A stretch of DNA of 64,000 bases from Prosapia bicincta (lineage: Eukaryota > Arthropoda > Insecta > Hemiptera > Cercopidae), in the NCBI GenBank assembly GCA_036971475.1, contig JBAIZL010000005.1, positions 178,803,886-178,867,885 of the forward strand, written 5' to 3'. Position numbers and translations under genes: made by a program. Shown piece by piece: positions 12,574 through 21,640 of the stretch (the first letter of the stretch is position 1; every line of letters begins with the position of its first letter). The notes under the pieces were generated by a model. It worked only from the letters and a program-made list of their open reading frames with translations. It had not been told where the DNA came from and made no database searches.

Positions 12574-13227
12574 CTTTTATTACTTAATATTCAACTAAAC
12601 CTAGAGTTTCATTTCGATTCTGATGTTCACAATGAAGCATTGATAATTGATATAAGATATATATTTGTTAATTTCTAATGAGCCACTGATAACATTAAAA
12701 ATGTATTCACCAACTAATTCCTCAACAAATAATTGAAATTAATGAGCCAAAACTATTATAAAGTAAAAAAAATAATGTATAATAAAATCGAGTTAACTGC
12801 TGCTGCATAACAAGGTGTTTTTTCTTAAATGCAAATGATGGAACTGACAAAACATTTTTTATTTGACTAATGTTGGGAAAAATACAGTACAAATAAGATA
12901 ACATTCCCCATAACTCCATCTGAAATTCCAACAACTTTATTAGAGTGTCTTATTGCACATGTAATACTAAAATTGCAAATAAATATTCAAAATAATGAAA
13001 ATACTGTTTCAGAAATTAATGCACCCTTAACATCATAAATCTAGTGTATTGTACAGAAATTTAAATTAATAACCAACATGTGTGTTTAGCTTTTAATAAT
13101 CCATCAGTTGACAAATTTTCATAACATTACTAGATATTGAAAAGGTAAAAGTAGTTTAAATGAAAATACACAAATAAAAGTAGTTTCTAACAATTCCTTT
13201 AACATTGTAACCGTACTTCAAAAGATG
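12574..13227. other. AT-rich intronic sequence
   Basis: Nothing recognisable between the Tigger copy and the Helitron fragment. Confidence 0.5.
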
Positions 13228-13637
13228 AACTCAATACAAGTGTATTTCCTGATATTACAAATAACTAACAAATTAATCAATTGCTAAGTGAAAAAGCCAT
13301 TTTAGCCGCAAAAAATATTGATGCTAATGCCATTAATATTACAATTCAAATAATGTTGCAAAAGGAATAAATTACATTCAAATCAATGGATACTGTCATT
13401 GATGAAATGAAAATGTTAATTATTCATTCAACTGAGTGGTTTAATTCCTTGGACTTACCAGGCTTCCCATCACTCAATGTACAACTGAAAACTGTTTCAC
13501 CAATTATTATGTTACATAACTTAAATGACACACTTTTAGTTGTAAACATAACTAGACACAATGTAATCAAAGAAACAATAAATACTGAAAAATGTGAAAG
13601 TGAACATGATTTATTACTAAGAAGACTCCATGTTTGA
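13228..13637 (+). pseudogene. Helitron PIF1-type helicase fragment
   Basis: A plus-strand frame, interrupted by one stop just before 13386, reads LLSEKAILAAKNIDANAIN, then STEWFNSLDLPGFPSLNVQL and IIMLHNLND. This follows the order of the C-terminal PIF1-like helicase of Helitrons (ERAILA, then TEFLNSL, GMPPH, LKVG and ILLRNLNP). Helicase motif residues are partly changed and neither the Rep domain nor the Helitron ends are visible, so this is a decayed scrap. Assignment is by motif order only. Confidence 0.6.
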
Positions 13638-13639
13638 CA

Positions 13640-14120
13640 GTCAAAGTGGGAATTCATAACTTTTAGGTCTGCAAGTTTTTTCTAACAATGGTAATATGAG
13701 GTAGTTTTAAAAGGTATGTGAAGTGTTCACAAAGAACATGTCAGTAAATAAGTACTTTATAACTGTAAAATTTTGTTTAATTGGCATGATGGCTATATTT
13801 TTTACAGCCAGAACTTCATTGATATTCAATTTTAAAACAGAAAAAACTTCTAGTTTAGAGATTGTATTAATTGTAACTCAGTTAAAAAAAACATTTTTTC
13901 AAAATTGTTTCAATTTAGTTTTGCAGGAAAGCCTTCAGAAACACAAACCTCTGATAGCTGTTTATAACAAAGCCTAATATAACTAGTGCATAAACTAGCT
14001 TAACAACTAGTGCATAAAATATATTAACAATAATAAACATATTATATGTTTCCTGCATAGATAACAACTTAATTAGTACCCTATAACTATAAACAAAATA
14101 CTAAACGAATACATAACAAT
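13640..14120. other. AT-rich sequence after the helicase relic
   Basis: A short open frame at 13723-13977 has no helicase or other motif. It may be decayed Helitron sequence. Confidence 0.4.
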
Positions 14121-14150
14121 ATATATATATATAATATATATATATATTAA

Positions 14151-14312
14151 AACAACATAGGTTATTCAAATACAAGAATATTTATTAATTTATAATCAAA
14201 GCTTTTCGTTGGTTAACAGTACCAACATCATCATTGCTGATGATGTTGGTACTGTTAACCAATAAAAGCTTTAATTATAAATTAATAAATATTCTCGTAT
14301 TTGAATAACCTA
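14151..14312. mobile_element. Inverted PLE-tail pair with two dead hammerheads
   Basis: 14151-14229 and 14236-14312 are near-perfect inverse copies, each ending TATTTGAATAACCTAT away from the centre; the left one abuts a TA-rich tract. Each arm carries a version of the 21,177 hammerhead with one lethal change. The right arm has an intact CTGATGA (14237-14243) but CGAA has become TAAA. The left arm (minus) keeps CGAA but C3 of the core is A. Confidence 0.7.
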
Positions 14313-16358
14313 TTGCAGCGGCCAGAATGTCCGATGCAAAGAATCTGGGTAATTGTACAGAATACCAGAATCAAACCTAACCGGGTTAAATAATTGACTA
14401 AATTTATATATAAAAATTTTAAAACATTATAATAATAATAATATTAAAACTAGGGTAAATAATAGTAAAATGAAGAAAATTAGAAATAACTTTAGACTTA
14501 AAAAACATAAATTATAAGCAATAAGAAAAATTATCACTTCAAAGTGAATAGCCTAAATTATGTAAACAAAAAAAGACGGTAATTGTGTAGTATAACAAAC
14601 TAGGCCTAGATGCCGGCTATTAAAATAATTGTACTTAAAAATAATCAGGAATAAAGAATGTAAATTAAGATGTGAGGAAAGTAAATTAGGCCTAGCTAGG
14701 GAAAATAGTATTTATGTAAAAGTAAAGATTAAATGTTAAAGTGTAATAGCCTAAGAAATTAGGTTATAATAGAAGAAGTCATATTTGATTTCGGAAAAAT
14801 CCGCTTAGGGCATTGATTATAAATCTTGTCACTACGAAACGAAAGCGCTACAGTCGAACTTCGGATTAAGAATGTTAAAAACTTAATTAAATTAAATGAG
14901 AAGAAATAAAGTCAAATATGTTATTAAATAAAAGGTAAAAATGCAAAGGACACATCAGAATACAGAAACGCCTTTTATAAAAAGGGAAACTAATCTTAGT
15001 TCAGAATTTCCGAACAAACAAAGTCAATTGCCATGGCAACGGCTTTCTGATTGGTCAAAAGTTGAAAAATGGATACTAGGGCGTGGGAAGTTTGAAATTG
15101 GAGAAGACGGCCTCACAAAAGGCACGCTATCCAGAATCAGAATGCATTAGGCTCTCAAAGCGAGCAGACGTGTTGTTGTACCATGCGATCAAGACAAGAA
15201 AAAATGTGCTAAAAACAGAGTAAAAAGTGCTACGATGTGATCAGGGGAAGGAAGATATATATGAGCAAGGGCTCATATATACCCAGAACAAAATTTCGAC
15301 CACCAAAATGCAAAATTAAAGAAAATAAGAAGATTGACCGAAATTATGGAGAGACGCCTACCTACCAAGACCCTTGAAGCTGTAACAGGACCGACAGATG
15401 ACAACATTAATGAAGATAAAAAGATTTCTACAGTACAAGGTTATATAATCAATTTAATTATTCTTTTTTAAATAACATTTTACTTCAAATTATATTAACT
15501 TAATTTCAAAATTAAATAAGATGGGAATAACCTAAGGGACTGATTAGTCAACTCTCTTAGGTTACCCAAATTTAAGTAATAAAGATTCAAAATTGACTTT
15601 CCATTCCCATCGCTGTGGGAATGTATGGATTAAGTATAAAGATGTATATCTTATATGGCTTTTTCTAAGTGAATTTCTAATGAATAACTTCCAAAGAAGT
15701 TAATTGTTCAAGGCCTAGCCTAAAGGCATTACATAGTAATATTAAGTGTTTGAAAAAGAATCAGATTTTAAAATATGTTAAATTTAACTCTACTAATCAA
15801 AATTATATACAAAATTAATTATGGTAACTTTGATAATTTAAATTATATGTAAAATTAATGATAATAAGAAAATTTAAAAACAGAAGGAGATAATAATGTT
15901 TAGTTAAATGGCAAGTTGTATGAAATTTTGAAAAAATAATTAGTCAAGAAAATCCTGTGAAATTAAATAAAAACAATAATAATTAATTTGAACCTTGGAA
16001 CAAATAAATAAAAATGTATATTTTCCAATTAGCTGTGTTTTCATTCTAGATAAGATAAGTTCACTAGGTATCCAGGTATAGTCTTTAAATCACAAGTGTC
16101 TCTCAAAGATTCCACTACCCGAAAAGGAGCTTGAACAGGGCTTATCGGAGGCTAATTGGTTTTATCAAAAATTCAGGGGTTGGTTCCTCTGAGAGGTTTA
16201 TTCCTTGAGGCACAGGTCTATGAAATTAGGTTCGTAGTCAATGGATAAACCATTACTTTCTTACTGACTTAACAATTGAGGAAGAGAAATAAACAACGGC
16301 AAAGGTTACAAAAAGTAAGTCGGTAAGACTATGTTGTTTTAAATTATTAAACAAGAAA

Positions 16359-16366
<8 letters not shown>
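14313..16366. other. Unclassified repeat-like segment
   Basis: This 2-kb stretch is less AT-biased around 14940-15330 and 16100-16260 than its surroundings. It contains a short hairpin near 15257-15282 (TATATGAGC/GCTCATATA). The texture resembles LTR or retroelement leader sequence, but I found no partner LTR, primer site or coding domain. The open frame at 14941-15150 has no motif. Confidence 0.3.

Positions 16367-16432
<66 letters not shown>
16367..16432. repeat. (TA)n microsatellite
   Basis: About 33 TA units, directly abutting the truncated 5' end of the PLE that follows. Confidence 0.95.
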
Positions 16433-16435
<3 letters not shown>

Positions 16436-16445
16436 GAGGTTAAGG

Positions 16446-17408
16446 GAGAAGTCTGCAGCAACAATCACCTTCTTGGATGTAGATGTAACAATCAGAGATG
16501 GGAATATCTATACAGGTGTCCACATCAAACCGACGAACCATCTACAATACCTACATTTCAATAGCAACCACCCCATGAATATAAAAAGGTCCATACCATA
16601 CAGTCAGGCAGTCAGGGGCAAGAGAATTTGTTCCAACGATATAGCATTGGAAGACTTTAATAGAAAGACCTTACTAGCTTTCCAAAAAAGAGGATACCCT
16701 AAACAACTCGTTGAGAATCAAATCCGCTTGGCTCAGTCATCTGATGTACCCAGACCACCTATGGAGGACAAACTGTCTTTAGTTACAGATTACCATCCAG
16801 GCCTAACGAAGCTGAACAAAATATTAAAGGATGGCTTCAAGATTCTTCAAGCTTCCGCCCACACCAAAGATCTTTTCTCAAATCCACCACATATTTGGTT
16901 CAGACAACCGCTCAATTTAAAAAGTATTTTAGTACATCCAAAATTACCAGATCCAAGTATTGAAAAACCGCCCAAACTTCCTCACGGCTCCTTTCCGTGC
17001 AATAGACCAAGATGCAAGACATGTCCAATACACATCCCAACAAATAGTTTCCATAGCCTAGCAACCAATGTGGACTTCAAGATTCAGGGTCATCATACTT
17101 GTACATCCAGTAATGTAATATACCAGTTACAATGTAAATTTTGGCCGGCACAGTACATAGGCCTTACCACGGATAGTCTGAGCATCAGAATGAATGGCCA
17201 CAGACATGACGTCGGAACCATGAACATAGACAGGCCAACCGCTCAACACGCTGCTAGTCACAACATCATCTCTTTCAATGATTGCTATACCACCAAAATA
17301 ATTAAAGCCCTCCCCCCTGATTGCAACTCTTCAGAATTAAGAAGATGGGAGTTATCATACCAGTGGTATACCAAATCTAGAGAGCCTCCTAACCTCAACA
17401 TCAGATAA
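16446..17408 (+). CDS. PLE reverse transcriptase end plus GIY-YIG endonuclease (5' partial)
   Basis: The frame is open from the (TA)n junction to a TAA stop, about 320 codons with no internal stop. It starts mid-domain at ITFLDVDVTI and continues SIPYSQAVRGKRIC and KRGYPKQLVENQI, the terminal part of PLE reverse transcriptases. A Cys-rich linker follows (CNRPRCKTCPIH), then CTSSNVIYQLQC and QYIGLTTDSLSIRMNGHRHD, which is the GIY-YIG endonuclease core with its Arg and His positions. No catalytic reverse transcriptase motif is present, so this copy cannot act alone. The lack of stops suggests a fairly recent insertion. Confidence 0.85.
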   Translation, partial: EKSAATITFLDVDVTIRDGNIYTGVHIKPTNHLQYLHFNSNHPMNIKRSIPYSQAVRGKRICSNDIALEDFNRKTLLAFQKRGYPKQLVENQIRLAQSSDVPRPPMEDKLSLVTDYHPGLTKLNKILKDGFKILQASAHTKDLFSNPPHIWFRQPLNLKSILVHPKLPDPSIEKPPKLPHGSFPCNRPRCKTCPIHIPTNSFHSLATNVDFKIQGHHTCTSSNVIYQLQCKFWPAQYIGLTTDSLSIRMNGHRHDVGTMNIDRPTAQHAASHNIISFNDCYTTKIIKALPPDCNSSELRRWELSYQWYTKSREPPNLNIR

Positions 17409-17645
17409 AACTCCTTTTAACTTCCCCCTAACTTCTACCATTTTTAACAGCTCCATTACCTTCTTTCTGACAGACTTTTAATATCTACTTTCAAGTAACC
17501 AATCTTTACACGATTCACATATAACAATTTCTACACATATCACATATAGCTCTATATCATAAACTATATATCTGTGAATCTGTGACATTTGGATGTTTAT
17601 ACACATCTGTGGTTCACTTCAATCTTTTGTTTTGTTTTCTCTTTC

Positions 17646-17682
17646 TTGACTGAAGAAGATCATGTTGATCGAAATATTTCAA
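17646..17682 (+). ncRNA. Hammerhead ribozyme motif in PLE 3' region
   Basis: Core CTGAAGA (17650-17656) is followed by one A, stem II GATC/GATC with loop ATGTT, GAA, palindrome ATAT, T, and TCAA. TTGA before the core pairs perfectly with TCAA after the predicted cleavage site (between 17678 and 17679). All core residues fit a type I hammerhead. It lies about 240 bp after the endonuclease stop, consistent with published reports that PLEs carry hammerheads in their terminal regions. Confidence 0.75.
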
Positions 17683-17788
17683 ATAAAAGTGTATTAAGTG
17701 TTTTATATGTGCTTATTTCCAAGAGATTGCAGTTTTGGACTATTGCCTTTAGGTAAGTCTGTCAGTCTCCTATCAAGTCCAAAAAATT

Positions 17789-17790
<2 letters not shown>

Positions 17791-17875
<85 letters not shown>
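17791..17875. repeat. (TA)n microsatellite
   Basis: About 42 TA units following directly on the PLE tail. Confidence 0.95.
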
Positions 17876-17877
<2 letters not shown>

Positions 17878-17920
17878 TTGATATTTTACGTTATCCATTG
17901 TTTTTCCGTTGCACTGACTT

Positions 17921-18142
17921 TATGAAGTTAATATATTACTATTGTAAGTAATTTTTCCACCATTAAGTGCAATAATTTTACCTTGAGTGATGAGGCACCT
18001 TTCGGTCACTTGACCATTGTCGAATCACTCAAATGTGATTCGACAATGGTCAAATGACCGAAAGGTGCCTCATCACTCAAGGTAAAATTATTGCACTTAA
18101 TGGTGGAAAAATTACTTACAATAGTAATATATTAACTTCATA
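17921..18142. repeat. 108-bp-arm near-perfect palindrome
   Basis: 17921-18028 and 18035-18142 are inverse copies with about one visible mismatch and a 6-base loop. Each arm contains a hammerhead-like motif with a mutated core. The palindrome lies between a (TA)n array and TATATATA, as the inverted PLE-tail pairs do. Part of the arm also occurs as a single diverged copy at about 33106-33205. Confidence 0.85.
18035..18076 (+). ncRNA. Hammerhead-like motif, core mutated
   Basis: Stem I GTGAT/ATCAC (5 bp) and stem II GGTC/GACC are intact, then GAA and an AGG..CCT stem III. The core reads TCGACAA instead of CUGANGA: C3, U4 and G8 are changed, so cleavage is unlikely. The left arm carries the same motif on the minus strand. 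Confidence 0.5.
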
Positions 18143-18151
18143 TATATATAT

Positions 18152-19157
18152 TGTAATATTTTTTATATTATAATTTTTATAATTTTGAATAATTTCTTTA
18201 TAATAAAAAAATTTTTAATAATACTTAGACAATAATAAATTGCTGGGCGCCAGTTAGAATTACAAAATAATTGTAACCCTAACAGTAAAATTTAGATTCC
18301 TATTACTATTATTTTTCATTACTTAACATTTATAGTAATAAATAAAACACTTTCTTATAATTCGATTAATTTTTGTTTAATTTAGTTTTTTCAAATCTTA
18401 TTCGAGTTACAATATTTTTTTTTTATACACTTTCTCTATTTCCTAATTTAGTTAAATATCACAAGGCTCTTTCTTTCAGGTTATTCGGTGGGTGTTATGA
18501 CAAATTAAAATTTAGTTTATGCAATTAATTTTGTAATAAATTTTATAAAAGAAACGCCTAGGACTAAAGCTATTAATTTTGAATTTACAATATTATAATA
18601 ATTTACAATCTTTTCTTAAATTTAATTACTTATCTGAAGTTTAATGTTTTTGTCCAAATTTCTAGCCTTTTAAATTTATTTCTATAAAACAATCTTTCAC
18701 CACTGTTTTTTTATGCTTGAATTCTTCCTTTAAATAAAATTTTGGCCAACTAAGTTTTTGATTCCAGTTCCAATGCAAGTTTCTCTAACAATGAATTTTT
18801 CTAATATTGAAATTTCTAGAGAAAAGAATAAAACTTTTTCCTTTGTTGAAACATCTGTTATTTAACCCACTGATTATTTGATCTTTATGTCCTTCCCTAG
18901 ACTGTTAAGTTGTATCCTCTATGCAATATTTTTTTAGATTTTGTACAATTCTACATTTGGAAAACATCAGCTATTTCATAATTATACTAGCCGCCATCTT
19001 GGTTTTAATATTATATGATAAAATTTTTTTAGGTTGTGGCTCCATTGTTTACATTTTTTTTACATTTTTTTCTTTGTCATCCATTTTTAATTTACTTCTA
19101 TTATATTCTGAATTATTGTTATTTAATACTTTAGTGTTTTTATATAAAAACATTACA
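18152..19157 (-). mobile_element. Diverged gypsy-family LTR
   Basis: Read on the plus strand the segment starts TGTAATATTTTTTATATT and ends CATTACA, followed by GTGTCCC. These match the ends of the two larger LTR elements here in reverse orientation (TGTAAT...GTTACA then AGTCCCC, the complement of their polypurine tract). An internal block (GGCTCTTTCTTTCAGGTTAT) also resembles the 35.8-kb LTR near 36070. It would be the 3' LTR of a mostly deleted minus-strand element, with about 95 bp of interior left before a Tigger end at 19256. Confidence 0.5.
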
Positions 19158-19255
19158 GTGTCCCTTATTATGAAAATAAAAAAATAAAACTTTATAAGAA
19201 CAAAATTACTTTCCTAATTCTAAAGTCACTTAAACTGTCACTCACTGTTTATATA

Positions 19256-20096
19256 CAGTCGAACCTCTATATAACGAACCTCCAGATAACGAAATCCTCT
19301 ATATAACGAATTTTTACCCTGTCCCATGACATTTTAGAAGTTATACTGCTTATTTACCTCCATGTAACGAATTTCGGACCTCTCAATAACGAGGTTTTTT
19401 CTTCACTTCAACTGAAGAAACGTAGTGTTGTATAGACAGCTCACATTGTCATTTCCAGGAAATTGTTTATTTTCAGCAGGAAGGTCAACAAAACCAAGAT
19501 TGGTAGGCAAAACACATGTTGGCAATTGACTGCATGTTATAGTTCGGTTCAGTTGAGAATGCAGTGACTCATCGGTCAGGAATTCTAAGAATCCAGCATT
19601 TATAGATAGGCATACTGTATTGGCTTACAGTACATTTCCATCCTCCCACCATTTTCTTTTATCACTCATTTCAATGTTGCTAGCTTAGTTACTCAGTTTT
19701 ATTCGTGCCGTCAAAAAATGTCAAAAAGAAAGTGTTTAAGTGTAGCAGAAAAAGTGAGTGTTTTACAAGAGGTTAATGAAGGTGTAAAAAAGTTGGTTGT
19801 AAAAAAATTCGGTATACCTCCGAGTTTGCTATCCCCTATTCTAAAATACCGGGATCAAATTCTAAAATAAAGTGTTTCTTATGATTTGCAAAGAAAGAAA
19901 ATGAAGCTTTGTACATTCGACAATATCGATAACGCGATGATTAAATGGGTTACGGTTAATGCGCGAGAAAAATCTTCCATTGTCAGGAAATCTTGTTAAA
20001 GAAAAGCCTTTGGAATTTTCAGTATCATTAGGACACATTGGCTTTAACGCAAGTAACGGTTAGATAGAAAAATTCAAAAACCGCCATAACATTGTT
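19256..20096 (+). mobile_element. Tigger/pogo-like transposon, 5' half
   Basis: The left end CAGTCGAACCTCTATATAAC follows TA. An ATG at 19718 opens MSKRKCLSVAEKVSVLQEV, then KKFGIPPSLLSPILKYRDQI, the CENP-B-type helix-turn-helix of Tigger transposases. After one stop come MIKWVTVNARE and SLGHIGFNASN, its second DNA-binding half. The element is cut near 20097, where a PLE fragment begins; neither the DDE domain nor the right end was found. Confidence 0.75.
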
Positions 20097-20627
20097 CAGA
20101 TACATATTACGTATCTCAGCTAGGCTTGAGGAGCACAAACTGGGCCTTGAAAACAAGCAGAAAACGTCGGCTCTGTACAGGCACCACTGCGATACAGGGC
20201 ATACCATTGATTTTCAATCTTGCTGACAGATTGCTCAAGTGGAAAACTACAGGGCTAGAATTATTCGTGAGGCTATCGAAATAGAGAAGCAAGGGAGTCT
20301 TAACAAACGCGATGATACTTTGAATTTGCCCGCAGTTTGGAAGTGTGTCATCGATAGATTTTATCGGCAGAAAGGTGAACAAAGGCAAAGGAATGTGAGT
20401 AATTGTTTGGATCAGGTATGTGTGGATTGACGTCAGTGTGTGTATTGACGTCAATGGGCGTGGCTTCATTCCTCTATATATAGGAGCCGAGCTATCTGCG
20501 CTCTTCACTCGCTCTTCTACTGTTGCTGGGTTCACCTCGTCAATGCTGGATGAGATTCTAGCGAAACGTCGGAACTGCGAATTTATGGACTGCAGAATGA
20601 ACGGATGTACTCCAGATAGTAACAATT

Positions 20628-20631
<4 letters not shown>
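20097..20631 (+). mobile_element. 5'-truncated Penelope-like element (second family)
   Basis: The frame reads RLEEHKLGLENKQKTSALYRHHCDTGHTIDF, shown here only to mark the GIY-YIG end, then after a stop NYRARIIREAIEI, a typical PLE endonuclease C-terminus. The 3' region ends AGATAGTAACAATTCATC and joins (TA)n. A hairpin GCTGG/CTAGC followed by GAAACGTC at about 20542-20570 resembles the 3' half of a hammerhead but the CUGANGA core is not present. An inverted pair of the same tail occurs at 27384-27628. Confidence 0.75.

Positions 20632-20689
<58 letters not shown>
20632..20689. repeat. (TA)n microsatellite
   Basis: About 29 TA units between a PLE tail and an inverted PLE-tail pair. Confidence 0.95.
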
Positions 20690-20692
<3 letters not shown>

Positions 20693-20981
20693 TTTTTGGA
20701 CTAGATAAGAAACTGACAGACTTAAAACCAGTGGCAATAGTCCAAAATATCACACTATTGAAATATTTCGATCATACAATGATCCTTTTCAATCAAAACA
20801 AGAAAAAAATGTTTGATTGAAAAATATCATTGTATGATCAAAATATTTCAATAGTGTGATATTTTTTGTGTGACTATTTATTTCCAAGATATTGCAGTTT
20901 TATTATTGCCACTAGGTAAGTCCGTCAGTCTCCTATCTAGTTCAAACATTCCTAAATAAGCTTTAATCTATAGAACTAACC

Positions 20982-20984
<3 letters not shown>
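20690..20984. mobile_element. Inverted PLE-tail pair between TA arrays
   Basis: The left half is the inverse of the right half: both hold the TCTGTCAGT...CTAGTCCAAA tail and a GATCGAAATATTTCAA-type motif. The left (minus) copy has the hammerhead 3' half intact but its core reads ATTGAAAA instead of CTGAAGA. The right copy has TATGATCAAAAT where GATCGAAAT is expected. Both motifs are therefore inactive by inspection. A further (TA)n (20985-21047) follows. Confidence 0.7.

Positions 20985-21047
<63 letters not shown>
20985..21047. repeat. (TA)n microsatellite
   Basis: About 31 TA units. Confidence 0.95.
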
Positions 21048-21049
<2 letters not shown>

Positions 21050-21176
21050 TTAGTTCTATATAAATATTTTGCAAAATATTTAGATTGCAAAATAAAAGTT
21101 TAATAACATTGTAATTTATTTGGCATAGCTACTTATTTGATCTAATTTGCATATATGTTAATTTTAATTGTTGAAT

Positions 21177-21221
21177 ATTCCTGATGATGTTGCTACTGTT
21201 AGCCAACGAAAAGCTTTGAAT
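21177..21221 (+). ncRNA. Hammerhead ribozyme motif
   Basis: Core CTGATGA (21181-21187), T, stem II GTTG/CAAC with an 11-base loop, GAA, palindrome AAGCTT, T, GAAT. ATTC before the core pairs with GAAT after the predicted cleavage position (21217/21218). It lies in a 255-bp segment bounded by two (TA)n arrays and belongs to the same family as the motifs at 5525 and 14.2 kb. Confidence 0.7.
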
Positions 21222-21299
21222 TGTAAATTCAATTATAATTCTTGTATTTGTATTTTGACTTAGTTCTTTATTAATACACAAGAATACATATTGCGAATT

Positions 21300-21302
<3 letters not shown>

Positions 21303-21345
<43 letters not shown>
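21303..21345. repeat. (TA)n microsatellite
   Basis: About 21 TA units; a single diverged PLE tail (21346-21440) follows, then an AAT trinucleotide run and another TA array. Confidence 0.9.
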
Positions 21346-21350
<5 letters not shown>

Positions 21351-21442
21351 GAATTTTTGGACTAGGTAAGAAACTGACAGACTTAAAACCAGTGGCAATA
21401 GTCCCAAATATCACACTATTGAAATATAACTATTATTTACAA

Positions 21443-21465
21443 GTAATAATAATAATAATAATAAT

Positions 21466-21522
<57 letters not shown>
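21443..21522. repeat. (AAT)n then (TA)n microsatellite
   Basis: About nine AAT units run into about 26 TA units. Confidence 0.9.
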
Positions 21523-21524
<2 letters not shown>

Positions 21525-21640
21525 TTAGTTCTAGTAGAGCTTAAAGCTTATTTCGGAATTTTTGGACTTGATAGGAGACTGACAGACTTACCTCAAGGCA
21601 ATAGTCCAAAACTGCAATCTCTTGGAAATAAGCACATATA

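Larger units (their letters stand above)
16433..17790 (+). mobile_element. 5'-truncated Penelope-like element
   Basis: The unit is bounded on both sides by long (TA)n arrays. It holds the end of a PLE reverse transcriptase, a GIY-YIG endonuclease, about 380 bp of 3' untranslated sequence with a hammerhead motif at 17646, and a tail ending CAGTCTCCTATCAAGTCCAA just before (TA)n. The upstream reverse transcriptase is missing. Near-identical tail sequence recurs at 20.7, 21.5 and 22.8-23.1 kb. Confidence 0.85.

Noticed and set aside
14941..15150. 69-codon frame with an ordinary amino-acid mix
   Set aside because: No homology recognised and it sits in repeat-like sequence; not called a gene.
20542..20570. 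Hammerhead-like GCTGG hairpin with GAAACGTC (also at 27.45-27.57 kb)
   Set aside because: The CUGANGA core cannot be aligned without insertions; kept only as a note under the PLE entries.
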